The position numbers were made by a program, and so were the translations under genes. Source: JAKVJE01 sp047722305 (GTDB lineage Bacteria > Actinomycetota > Actinomycetes > Actinomycetales > Microbacteriaceae). From it: DNA of 29,863 nucleotides. Positions 14,629 through 21,993 of the stretch are shown here, in pieces. Every line of letters begins with the position of its first letter. The stretch's first letter is position 1. The stretch spans positions 1 through 29,863 of the forward strand of contig JBDNYM010000026.1 in assembly GCA_047722305.1 (NCBI GenBank), in the 5' to 3' direction. The notes under the pieces were generated by a model. That model was given only the letters and a program-made list of their open reading frames with translations, had not been told where the DNA came from and searched no databases.

Positions 14629-15540
14629 GTGGCCGTCGTCACCATTCGCCAACTGCTCGACTCGGGCGTCCACTTCGGACACCAGACCCGTCGCTGGAAC
14701 CCGAAGATGAAGCGCTTCATCTTCACCGAGCGCTCCGGCATCTACATCATCGACCTGCAGAAGTCGCTGGGCTACATCGACTCCGCCTACGACTTCGTCA
14801 AGCAGACCGTCGCCCACGGCGGCACCATCCTCTTCGTCGGCACCAAGAAGCAGGCGCAGGAGACCATCGCCGAGCAGGCGCAGCGCGTCGGCCAGCCCTA
14901 CATCAACCACCGCTGGCTGGGCGGGCTGCTCACCAACTTCAGCACCGTGCACAAGCGCCTCCAGCGTCTGAAGGAACTCGAAGAGCTCGACTTCGACGAT
15001 GTGGCCGGCTCCGGGCACACCAAGAAAGAGCTGCTCATCCTCAAGCGCGAGAAGGACAAGCTCGAGAAGACCCTGGGCGGCATCCGCGACCTCGATCGCA
15101 CGCCGTCCGCGCTCTGGGTGGTCGACACCATCAAAGAGCACCTGGCCGTGCAGGAGGCCCAGAAGCTGGGCATCCCGGTTGTGGCCGTGCTCGACACCAA
15201 CTGCGATCCCGACGAGGTGCAGTTCCCGATCCCGGGGAACGACGACGCCATCCGCTCGGTCACGCTGCTGACCAAGATCGTCGCCGACGCCGCCGCCGAG
15301 GGCCAGGTCGCCCGTCACACCGCCGACGAGGCGGAGGGCGACGCCGCCGAGCCGCTGGCCGAGTGGGAGCGCGACCTGCTCGCCACCGATCAGCAGCCGG
15401 CCGCCGAGTCTGCCGAGTCCGCCGAGGCTCCTGCCGCGGCAGCGCCCGCCTCCCCGGCCCCGGAGGCCGCTGCGCCCGTCGAGCCCGCCCCCGCCGCAGA
15501 GGCGGCGCCCGCGGCCGACGCCAAGCCGGCCGCCGAGTAG
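14629..15540 (+). CDS. rpsB: 30S ribosomal protein uS2
   Basis: Small-subunit protein of 303 residues, the last to join the 30S. Conserved segments include IRQLLDSGVHFGHQTRRWNPKM, RSGIYIIDLQKS, LFVGTKKQAQ, NHRWLGGLLTNF, and the end IPVVAVLDTNCDPD with IPGNDDAIRS. The last 70 or so residues are an Ala/Pro/Glu-rich extension, typical in high-GC actinobacteria. The start is the GTG at 14629, seven bases after AGGAG (14617-14621). tsf follows after about 70 bases. Confidence 0.97.
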   Translation: MAVVTIRQLLDSGVHFGHQTRRWNPKMKRFIFTERSGIYIIDLQKSLGYIDSAYDFVKQTVAHGGTILFVGTKKQAQETIAEQAQRVGQPYINHRWLGGLLTNFSTVHKRLQRLKELEELDFDDVAGSGHTKKELLILKREKDKLEKTLGGIRDLDRTPSALWVVDTIKEHLAVQEAQKLGIPVVAVLDTNCDPDEVQFPIPGNDDAIRSVTLLTKIVADAAAEGQVARHTADEAEGDAAEPLAEWERDLLATDQQPAAESAESAEAPAAAAPASPAPEAAAPVEPAPAAEAAPAADAKPAAE

Positions 15541-15573
15541 TTCTCGACCCTCGTCACCGAAGAAGAAAACCGC

Positions 15574-15588
15574 GCCGGCTCGGCCGGC
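15574..15588 (+). other. Hairpin between rpsB and tsf
   Basis: GCCGGC-TCG-GCCGGC forms a perfect 6-bp stem with a 3-base loop in the intergenic space. No T run follows, so full termination is unlikely. It might modulate the S2 to EF-Ts ratio or RNA stability. Confidence 0.35.
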
Positions 15589-15613
15589 AGATGTGAAGGA
15601 CGTGAATACGACC

Positions 15614-16459
15614 ATGGCAAAGTACTCCGCTGCCGATGTGAAGGCGCTACGGGAGCAGACCGGATCCGGGATGCTCGACTGCAAGAAGGCGCTGGACGAG
15701 GCCGACGGCGACCTGGAGAAGGCCATCGAGGTGCTTCGGGTCAAGGGGCTCAAGGGCGTCGAGAAGCGCTCCGGGCGCGAGACCACCAACGGCCTCGTCG
15801 CCACCCGCGAGACGCCGGAGGCGGCCTATGTGATCGAGCTGCTGGCCGAGACCGACTTCGTGGCGAAGAACGAGCAGTTCGGCGCCCTGGCCGATCGGGT
15901 CGCGGATGCGGTCGTCGCAGCGGGTGCGGCCGACACCGAGGCGGCGCTCGCCGCGTCCCTCGACGGCAAGACAGTCGCTGACGTGATCACCGAGGAGTCG
16001 GCGGTCATCGGCGAGAAGCTGAGGCTGGGCGCCGTCGTCAAGGTGCCGGGCACGCAGTTCTCGGTCTACGAGCATCGCACCAACCCCGACCTGCCTCCGC
16101 AGATCGCCGTGGTGGTCGCCTTCACCGGCGATGACGCGGAGATCGCGCACCAGGTCGCCCAGCACATCGCGGCCGTCGCGCCGAAGTACCTGACCGACGA
16201 CGAGGTGCCTGCCGACGTCGTGGCCAAGGAGCGCCGCATCGCGGAAGAGACCACGCGCGCCGAGGGCAAGCCCGAGAAGATCATCCCGAAGATCGTCGAG
16301 GGGCGGCTGCGCAGCTTCTTCAAGACGATCGTGCTGCCCGAGCAGCCGTTCGTGCGCGACGAGAAGCAGACCGTCAAGCAGGTGCTGGCCTCGGCGGGCC
16401 TCACCGTCACCGCGTTCGCCCGGGTGAAGGTCGGCGAGGGCGCCTCCGAGGCGGAGTGA
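15614..16459 (+). CDS. tsf: Elongation factor Ts
   Basis: Nucleotide exchange factor for EF-Tu. The 281-residue protein has the N-terminal UBA-like domain (MAKYSAADVKALREQTGSGM, CKKALDEADGDLEKA) and the signature ELLAETDFVAKNEQF that contacts EF-Tu. The length is usual. I chose the ATG at 15614 because it gives the family N terminus. GTG codons at 15593 and 15602 are in frame, and a GAAGGA ribosome-binding sequence lies nearer to these, so the true start is not certain. Confidence 0.96.
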   Translation: MAKYSAADVKALREQTGSGMLDCKKALDEADGDLEKAIEVLRVKGLKGVEKRSGRETTNGLVATRETPEAAYVIELLAETDFVAKNEQFGALADRVADAVVAAGAADTEAALAASLDGKTVADVITEESAVIGEKLRLGAVVKVPGTQFSVYEHRTNPDLPPQIAVVVAFTGDDAEIAHQVAQHIAAVAPKYLTDDEVPADVVAKERRIAEETTRAEGKPEKIIPKIVEGRLRSFFKTIVLPEQPFVRDEKQTVKQVLASAGLTVTAFARVKVGEGASEAE

Positions 16460-16466
16460 GCAGAAG

Positions 16467-17204
16467 ATGCGCAGAGTCGTCCTGAAACTGTCTGGCGAGG
16501 CCTTCGGCGGCGGTCGGCTCGGCGTCGACCCGGATACGGTGTCGCTGATCGCCGAGCAGATCGCCGGCTGCGTCGGCAAGGCGCAGATCGCCATCGTGGT
16601 CGGAGGCGGCAACTTCTTCCGCGGCGCCAGCCTGCAGCAGGGCGGCATGGATCGCGCCCGGGCCGACTACATGGGCATGCTGGGCACGGTGATGAACGCC
16701 TTGGCGCTGCAGGACTTCCTGGAGCAGGCCGGGGTCGACACCCGCGTGCAGTCGGCCATCGAGATGACGCAGGTGGCCGAGCGGTACATCCCGCTGCGGG
16801 CCATCCGCCACATGGAGAAGGACCGCGTGGTGATCTTCGGCGCCGGCGCGGGGCTGCCGTACTTCTCGACCGACACGGTGGCCGCGCAGCGCGCGCTGGA
16901 GATCCGCGCCGACGAGGTGCTGTTCGCCAAGCACGGCGTCGACGGCGTTTACACGGCCGATCCGCACGTCGACCCGCAGGCGGTGCGCATCGACCAGATC
17001 TCGTACAACGAGGCGCTGGTCCGCGGGCTGAAGGTGGTCGATTCGACGGCGTTCAGCCTGTGCATGGACAACAATATGAGCATGCGCGTGTTCGGCATGG
17101 ACGATCCCCGCGACATCCCGCCCGCCATCCTGGGCGACGGCATCGGGACGGTCGTGCGGAAGGACGCGGAGTTCGTACTCAGCACGGAGGGTGCAGCATC
17201 ATGA
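16467..17204 (+). CDS. pyrH: UMP kinase
   Basis: Phosphorylates UMP to UDP in pyrimidine nucleotide synthesis; a hexameric amino-acid-kinase-fold enzyme. The 245-residue protein shows VVLKLSGEAFGG at the N terminus, VVGGGNFFRGA for nucleotide binding, DYMGMLGTVMNALALQ, GAGAGLPYFSTDTVAAQRA, and KHGVDGVYTADPHVDP. It lies seven bases after tsf and overlaps frr by four bases (ATGA), so it belongs to the rpsB-tsf-pyrH-frr-cdsA unit. Confidence 0.97.
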   Translation: MRRVVLKLSGEAFGGGRLGVDPDTVSLIAEQIAGCVGKAQIAIVVGGGNFFRGASLQQGGMDRARADYMGMLGTVMNALALQDFLEQAGVDTRVQSAIEMTQVAERYIPLRAIRHMEKDRVVIFGAGAGLPYFSTDTVAAQRALEIRADEVLFAKHGVDGVYTADPHVDPQAVRIDQISYNEALVRGLKVVDSTAFSLCMDNNMSMRVFGMDDPRDIPPAILGDGIGTVVRKDAEFVLSTEGAAS

Positions 17205-17755
17205 TCGAGGAGATCTTCGCGGAACTGCGCGACAAGATGGACAAGGCGGTGCACGTCGCCGAGGAGGACTTCGCGACGGTGCGCACCGGTCGGGCCAATC
17301 CGGCCATGTTCCACGCGGTGAAGGTCGACTACTACGGCACTCCGACCCCGCTGCAGCAGCTGGCGTCCTTCCAGAACCCGGAGGCCCGCACGCTGATCGT
17401 CACCCCGTACGACCGGTCGGCGATGAAGGACATCGAGAACGCGATCCGCGACACGCCGAACCTGGGGGTGAACCCGAGCAACGACGGCAACGTGATCCGC
17501 GTGGTGCTGCCGGAGCTCACGGAAGAGCGCCGTCGGGAGTTCGTGAAGCTCGTCCGCGGCAAGGCCGAGGACGCCCGCGTCACGCTGCGCAGCCTGCGCC
17601 GTCGCGCCAAGGACGACCTCGACGATCTGAAAGGCGAGGTCGGCGACGACGAGATCTCGCGCGCCGAGAAGCGCCTCGACGCGGAGACCAAGACGTTCGT
17701 GGAGAAGGTCGACCAGGCCCTCGAGCGCAAGGAGAAAGAGCTGCTTGAGATCTGA
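17201..17755 (+). CDS. frr: Ribosome recycling factor
   Basis: Splits post-termination ribosomes together with EF-G. The 184-residue protein is canonical: MDKAVHVAEEDFATVRTGRANP, YYGTPTPLQQLASF, RTLIVTPYDRSAMKDIE, NVIRVVLPELTEERRREFVKL (split here at family blocks) and the C-terminal coiled helices ending KKELLEI-like. The start overlaps pyrH and the end overlaps cdsA. Confidence 0.97.
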   Translation: MIEEIFAELRDKMDKAVHVAEEDFATVRTGRANPAMFHAVKVDYYGTPTPLQQLASFQNPEARTLIVTPYDRSAMKDIENAIRDTPNLGVNPSNDGNVIRVVLPELTEERRREFVKLVRGKAEDARVTLRSLRRRAKDDLDDLKGEVGDDEISRAEKRLDAETKTFVEKVDQALERKEKELLEI

Positions 17756-18638
17756 CCCGGAGGATCCCGCCCACGAGGTGCTGCGGCGCCTCGAGGAGGC
17801 CAACGAGCGCCTGGAGGTCCGTGCGGGCCGGAATCTGCCGCAGGCCATCGGGGTCGGGCTGCTGATCGGCGCGGTGACGTTCCTGGCGCTGGTGTTCAGC
17901 CCGCTCGTCTTCAGCGCGTTCGTGGCGATCGCCGCGGCGCTGTGCTGCTCCGAGATCGCCGGCGCCGTCCGGCACCGTGATCTCTGGCTGCCCCGAGTGG
18001 GTCTGGCGATCGGCGGCGGGCTGGCCCCGCTGGCCACCGGCTGGCTCGGCCTGGGCTGGGGCGCCGTGCTGCTGGGCGCCGGCGTGGTGCTGTTCCTGGT
18101 CTGGATGACGGTCGAGGCGGCCGTCACCGGCCGGCGGCTGCGCGCGTCCGCCGTCGGGCTGGGGTGCGCCTTCCTCGTCTACATCTCGGCGACGGCCGCC
18201 GCCGCGGTGGCGCTGGATGTGCGGGGCGGCCCCGGCCCGGTGCTGGGATTCCTGATCGTCGTCATCGTGCACGACATCTGCGCCTATGCGGTCGGCCGGA
18301 CGTGGGGGAGGCATCCCATGGCCCCGCGCACATCCCCCCACAAGACCTGGGAGGGGCAGGCGGGTGCGACCGCCGGCGCGATCGTCGCCGGTATCGTCGT
18401 GGCGCTGACCCCGCTGTGGGGGCTGCCCTGGTGGGCCGGCGCCGTCAACGGGGTGCTGCTGATGCTGTCCGCCACGGGCGGCGACCTGCTGGAGTCGCGG
18501 GTCAAGCGCTGGATCGGGGTCAAGGACATGGGCTCGCTGCTGCCGGGGCACGGCGGACTGCTCGATCGCGTGGATGCGATTCTCCTGTCCGCCCCGATGG
18601 CGCTGATCCTGCATGTGCTGTGGGGCCTCGTGCTCTGA
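17745..18638 (+). CDS. cdsA: Phosphatidate cytidylyltransferase (CDP-diacylglycerol synthase)
   Basis: Integral membrane enzyme that makes CDP-diacylglycerol from phosphatidate and CTP for phospholipid synthesis. The 297-residue protein has a cytosolic lead with the ANERLEVRAGRNL segment, about eight membrane spans, and the family signature near the C terminus (SPHKTWEG; GDLLESRVKRWIGVKD; LPGHGGLLDRVD). The start is given as the TTG at 17745, which overlaps frr by 11 bases and has AAGGAG upstream; a GTG near 17777 is an alternative. rlmN and dxr, often next in actinobacteria, are not here. Confidence 0.93.
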   Translation: MRSDPEDPAHEVLRRLEEANERLEVRAGRNLPQAIGVGLLIGAVTFLALVFSPLVFSAFVAIAAALCCSEIAGAVRHRDLWLPRVGLAIGGGLAPLATGWLGLGWGAVLLGAGVVLFLVWMTVEAAVTGRRLRASAVGLGCAFLVYISATAAAAVALDVRGGPGPVLGFLIVVIVHDICAYAVGRTWGRHPMAPRTSPHKTWEGQAGATAGAIVAGIVVALTPLWGLPWWAGAVNGVLLMLSATGGDLLESRVKRWIGVKDMGSLLPGHGGLLDRVDAILLSAPMALILHVLWGLVL

Positions 18639-18644
18639 GCGTGG

Positions 18645-18650
18645 CACAAT
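18645..18650 (+). promoter_or_regulatory. -10 element of the DivIVA-motif gene, probably leaderless
   Basis: CACAAT is followed by exactly seven bases and then the GTG start at 18658. The geometry is the same as for the glutamine amidotransferase gene (AACAAT, seven bases, ATG). The -35 region is weak and lies in the cdsA end. Confidence 0.42.
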
Positions 18651-18657
18651 ACCCACC

Positions 18658-19200
18658 GTGGACAGCACATTCCCCGTCACCGGCAAGCGCGAGAAGGGCT
18701 ATGCGGTGTCGCAGGTCGACGAGTTCTTCGGCCGCGCCCGCGCCGAGTACGACGCGCCCCAGCCGGCGCTGACCTCGGTGGACATCCGGCAGGCCGGCTT
18801 CGACCTGGTCCGGGGCGGGTACGATCCCCGGCCCGTCGACGCGGCCCTCGAACGGCTGGAGCAGGCTTTCGCGCAGCGGGAGCGGTCCGTGGCCCTGGCG
18901 ACGGCGGGGCCGGACGCCTGGCGGGCGCAGGCGAAGCGGCAGGCGCGGGTGATCGTCGATCGACTGCAGCGGCCCGGGGGGGAGCGGTTCCGGCGGACCG
19001 GGCTGTTCGCGGCCGGATACCGCCGGCACGACGTCGACGAGTTCTCGCAGCGGATCATCGACGTGTTCTGCGTGGGCACGCCGCTGACCGCGGACGAGGT
19101 GCGGGACGTGACCTTCGGCCGGGAGCGGCACGGTTACGACGAGGCCCAAGTCGACGCGGTGCTCGACCGCACCATCGAGATCCTGCTCGCGATCTCCTGA
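18658..19200 (+). CDS. Small protein with four DivIVA-type motifs
   Basis: A 180-residue soluble protein without signal peptide or membrane segment. The short DivIVA N-terminal pattern (hydrophobic/F, then G-Y, then V-D-x-F/L) appears four times: FPVTGKREKGYAVSQVDEFF (5-24), about 43-67 (GGY, PVDAALERL), about 111-130 (AAGY, DVDEFS) and about 149-170 (HGY, QVDAVLD). True DivIVA/Wag31 has one such motif followed by a long coiled coil, which is missing here. DivIVA-domain proteins bind curved membranes and organise polar growth and division, but a role for this family is not established. It follows cdsA and precedes a cell-wall-associated protein, which fits an envelope role by inference. The start is the GTG at 18658. 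Confidence 0.85.
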   Translation: MDSTFPVTGKREKGYAVSQVDEFFGRARAEYDAPQPALTSVDIRQAGFDLVRGGYDPRPVDAALERLEQAFAQRERSVALATAGPDAWRAQAKRQARVIVDRLQRPGGERFRRTGLFAAGYRRHDVDEFSQRIIDVFCVGTPLTADEVRDVTFGRERHGYDEAQVDAVLDRTIEILLAIS

Positions 19201-19214
19201 CCCGCGGCCGGCGA

Positions 19215-19244
19215 TTCGACATCGGGACGGTCTTCCACTAACGT
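19215..19244 (+). promoter_or_regulatory. Promoter of the secreted lysozyme-like gene
   Basis: TTCGAC (19215-19220), an 18-base spacer and TAACGT (19239-19244, fitting TANNNT) lie before the ATG at 19255. Transcription would start only a few bases before the ATG, giving a near-leaderless mRNA. Confidence 0.48.
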
Positions 19245-19254
19245 CTCAGGGGTT

Positions 19255-19824
19255 ATGGCCTTCTCCCGCATCGTGATCTCCGCCAGCCTGGTCGCCGGCC
19301 TGGGGTTCAGCATCATCGGCAATGCCAGTACGGCCTATGCGGAGGAGCCGGCGGTGACGGCGAGCCCGACCGGGGTGCAGACCTTCCAGTACGCGTACAC
19401 GGGCACTGCCAGCCTGGCGGCGCGCGGGGCGTTCACCGCCAGCGCACCGGCTCCCACCCCGACCCCGGAGATCGTGGCCGCTCCGACGGCCGATGCCGCG
19501 ACGAAGGCCGCCGCGCCCCAGGTCGTGGCCGTGCCGGCGGGTTCGGCGCAGCAGATCGCCGCCGGCATGGTCGGCGACCCGTCGCAGTTCAGCTGCCTGG
19601 TGCAGCTGTGGAACAAGGAATCCGGCTGGCGCACCAACGCGTCCAACCCGTCCGGCGCCTACGGCATCCCCCAGGCCCTGCCCGGCTCGAAGATGGCCTC
19701 CGCGGGAGCGGATTGGCGCACCAACGCGGCCACGCAGATCAAGTGGGGGCTGTCCTACATCAGCGGCCAGTACGGCACCCCGTGCGGCGCCTGGGCGCAC
19801 TCGCAGCGCAGCGGCTGGTACTGA
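19255..19824 (+). CDS. Secreted lysozyme-like (transglycosylase/aggregation-promoting-factor-type) protein
   Basis: A 189-residue exported protein. The signal peptide ends near AYA-EE (29/30), an Ala/Pro/Thr-rich linker runs to about 108, and the C-terminal 80 residues form a compact lysozyme-like domain. This holds Glu122 in LWNKESGW as the likely catalytic acid, NPSGAYGIPQALPGSKM, and the end IKWGLSYISGQYGTPCGAW, with Cys114 and Cys177 as a possible disulfide. Such domains are widespread in actinobacterial cell-wall proteins, and cleavage or remodelling of peptidoglycan is inferred. It lies on its own promoter, four bases before the alpha/beta hydrolase gene. Confidence 0.88.
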   Translation: MAFSRIVISASLVAGLGFSIIGNASTAYAEEPAVTASPTGVQTFQYAYTGTASLAARGAFTASAPAPTPTPEIVAAPTADAATKAAAPQVVAVPAGSAQQIAAGMVGDPSQFSCLVQLWNKESGWRTNASNPSGAYGIPQALPGSKMASAGADWRTNAATQIKWGLSYISGQYGTPCGAWAHSQRSGWY

Positions 19825-19828
19825 CCCC

Positions 19829-20575
19829 ATGGGCGTGAGCGCCGACCCGGTTCCCGTTCGCACCGACATCCATCTGCGCCGCCGTGCCGAGGACATCGTC
19901 CTGCACACCGAGGACGGCCTGGACCTGGTGGGGGAGTTGTCGCTGCCGGCCGACCGCGATCCGGTCGCCTCGCTCGTCTGCTTCCACCCGCTGCCCACCC
20001 AGGGCGGGTTCATGGATTCGCACCTCATCCGGAAGGCCGCCTACCGGTTGCCGGAGCTCGCCGGCCTCGCCGTCCTGCGCTTCAATTCCCGCGGCACGAC
20101 CTCGCCGCGCGGCACCAGCCAGGGGCACTTCGACGAGGCGCGCGGGGAGCGGTTCGACATGGCGGCCGCGATGGCGTTCGCTGCTGAGCGCGGGCTGCCG
20201 GACGTGTGGATGTTCGGCTGGTCGTTCGGCGCCGACCTGATCGTGAAGTACGGCCGGCAGTTTCCGAGCCGGGGCGCGATCCTGGTCTCGCCGCCGCTGC
20301 GCTGGGCCACCCCGGCGGAGGTGGCGGCCTGGAAGGACGACGACCGCCCCCTGCACGTGCTCGTCCCCGGCAACGACCTGTTCCTGCCGCCCGCCGCCGC
20401 AGGGCCGGCCTTCGCCCCGGACCCGCGGGCGCAGCTGGAGTTCTTCGACGACTGCGTGCATCTGTGGGTGGGGGAGCGCCAGACCCGGCTGGTGCTCAAC
20501 CGCGTGGTGGCGCTGCTGAACCCGGCCGCGGCGCCGCTGCCGACCGAGGTCTTCGCCGATCGGGTGGCCGACTAG
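19829..20575 (+). CDS. Alpha/beta hydrolase family protein
   Basis: A 248-residue cytosolic alpha/beta hydrolase. Visible elements are CFHPLPTQGGFMDSH after strand 3 (oxyanion region), LRFNSRGTTSPRGTS, the nucleophile elbow G-W-S132-F-G, the acid Asp183 in PGNDLFLP and His211 near CVHLW. The HPxPxxGG and FNxRG patterns resemble the YpfH/dienelactone-hydrolase-like group of short-chain esterases. The substrate is unknown. The start is the ATG at 19829, four bases after the upstream stop, which suggests co-transcription with the secreted lysozyme-like protein. Confidence 0.86.
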   Translation: MGVSADPVPVRTDIHLRRRAEDIVLHTEDGLDLVGELSLPADRDPVASLVCFHPLPTQGGFMDSHLIRKAAYRLPELAGLAVLRFNSRGTTSPRGTSQGHFDEARGERFDMAAAMAFAAERGLPDVWMFGWSFGADLIVKYGRQFPSRGAILVSPPLRWATPAEVAAWKDDDRPLHVLVPGNDLFLPPAAAGPAFAPDPRAQLEFFDDCVHLWVGERQTRLVLNRVVALLNPAAAPLPTEVFADRVAD

Positions 20576-20615
20576 CCCATCCGGCCGTGGCCGTCTCGAC
20601 CGTCGGGGCCCGGCC

Positions 20616-21833
20616 TCACCTCCGATCCTGGCGCGGGATCCAGATCTCCTTGACCAGCAGGATGACCGAGGCGGCCACGGGGATGGACAGCAGCGCGCCG
20701 AACACCCCCATCAGCGTGCCGCCGAGCAGGGCGGCGATCACCACCACCGCCCCCGGCAGCGGGATGACCCGGTTCACGATCCGCGGCGTCAGGACGTAGG
20801 CCTCGAACTGCATGTAGATGATGTAGTAGATCGCCATGATGATGGCCGGCCAGAAGTTGATGTTCTCCGGGTGGGAGAGGGTCTCGGTCACCAGCGTCAC
20901 GAACACGACGATCGCCCCGGCCGAGATGCTGCCCACCAGCGGCAGCAGCGCCAGCAGGAAGACGAACACCGCCAGCACCTCGCGGAAGCCGATCTGCAGG
21001 ATGGTCATCATGATGTAGGCGCACACCGCGTTGATGAGCGCGATGGTCGCCTGCGACATGACGTACTTGCCGACGTTGTTGAAGATGCGCGTCACGAGGG
21101 TGAGGAAGCGCTCGCGCCGGCTGGCGGGCATCAGCCGGGTGAGGGCCCGTTTGATCCCGTTCAGCGAGGCCATGAAGTACAGGGTGAGGACGAGGACGAT
21201 GATGGTGCCGCCGATCCCGTTGACGATGCCCGCCCCCACCGACACCACGCCGCCGGCGATGTTCATCACCCGGCTGGGGTTGCTCAGGAACGAGGTGACG
21301 TTCTGGAGGCTGTCGCTGACGGAGCCGCTGAACTGCTTGTTGATGGCCGCGAACCAGCTCTGCCTGCTGATGATGTGGAACAGCCGGGGGGCGTTCTGCC
21401 CCAGCTGGGTGCCCTGGTCGATGAGGGCCGGGATCATGGCGAACAGCACGGCGGTCACGACGAGCACGAACACGGCGAAGACGATCGCGATGGCGGCGGG
21501 ACGGGGAACGTGCCACTTCCCGAGCAGCCGGATGGCGGGCTCCAGACCCAGGGCGATGAACAGGCCCGCTGCGATGTAGGTGATGACCACGATGGAGGTG
21601 TCGATCATCCCGCCCAGCAGCAGTGCGACGAGCACCCCGAGGGTGCCGAGGAATCCGACGACGAACACGTTCTTGGTCGACAGGACCAGCTGACGGTGCG
21701 TCTTGGGGCCGGCCTGCGCCTCGGGGGCCGGTTGCGGCTCGGTGACCGGCTGGGGAACCGGCTCCGTCGCGACGTCCGCCGTGGCCGGGATAGGAGCGGA
21801 CGCCGGAGCGTCGTCGTGTGCGTCGTCGGCCAT
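20616..21833 (-). CDS. AI-2E family transporter (UPF0118 membrane permease)
   Basis: A 405-residue integral membrane protein of the AI-2E/PerM family. A Pro/Ala/Glu-rich cytosolic lead of about 45 residues precedes paired hydrophobic segments (VFVVGFLGTLGVLVALL; ITYIAAGLFIALGLEP), a soluble middle part with helical amphipathic stretches (IDQGTQLGQNAPRLF), and a C-terminal membrane block (IALINAVCAYIMMTIL to LLGGTLMGVFGALLSIPVAA). Members have been linked to quorum-signal export and to Na+/H+ exchange; the substrate cannot be assigned from sequence. The start is the ATG at 21833. The frame upstream stays open, but an MLRDQQ start at about 21887 would lie on the -10 element. It is convergent with the alpha/beta hydrolase gene. 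Confidence 0.9.
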   Translation of the reverse strand: MADDAHDDAPASAPIPATADVATEPVPQPVTEPQPAPEAQAGPKTHRQLVLSTKNVFVVGFLGTLGVLVALLLGGMIDTSIVVITYIAAGLFIALGLEPAIRLLGKWHVPRPAAIAIVFAVFVLVVTAVLFAMIPALIDQGTQLGQNAPRLFHIISRQSWFAAINKQFSGSVSDSLQNVTSFLSNPSRVMNIAGGVVSVGAGIVNGIGGTIIVLVLTLYFMASLNGIKRALTRLMPASRRERFLTLVTRIFNNVGKYVMSQATIALINAVCAYIMMTILQIGFREVLAVFVFLLALLPLVGSISAGAIVVFVTLVTETLSHPENINFWPAIIMAIYYIIYMQFEAYVLTPRIVNRVIPLPGAVVVIAALLGGTLMGVFGALLSIPVAASVILLVKEIWIPRQDRR

Positions 21834-21879
21834 GGTGGTGCCTCGTTTCGATGCCGTGCTGAGTGACTGCTGGTCCCTC

Positions 21880-21885
21880 AGCATA
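21880..21885 (-). promoter_or_regulatory. -10 element of the AI-2E transporter gene
   Basis: On the minus strand the hexamer is TATGCT, identical to the one before rpsB. It would give a leader of about 40 bases. The -35 is weak. It is divergent from the promoter at 21963. Confidence 0.4.
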
Positions 21886-21962
21886 TGGCTTCGTTCCGCG
21901 CGCCGTCGGCGTTGTCCCCGGAAGTCGTCAGGACGGCGTTTTCGCTTTCGGGGACCGTGCAC

Positions 21963-21968
21963 TAGGGT
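21963..21968 (+). promoter_or_regulatory. -10 element of the internal-lipobox membrane protein gene
   Basis: TAGGGT fits TANNNT and is repeated nine bases later (21972-21977). With the first copy and a TTTTCG (21939-21944) as a poor -35, the spacer is 18 bases. An AGAGGAG ribosome-binding site follows at 21982-21988. Confidence 0.38.
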
Positions 21969-21993
21969 GCATAGGGTTATGAGAGGAGACCGT

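Noticed and set aside
15574..15588. Intrinsic terminator between rpsB and tsf
   Set aside because: The hairpin has no T run and the two genes are normally co-transcribed; I list it only as a hairpin.
13878..15596. Long plus-strand open frame across the M23-like gene and rpsB
   Set aside because: It is out of frame with rpsB and antisense to the M23-like gene, and its product is low-complexity; the conserved proteins in the other frames are clearly the real ones.
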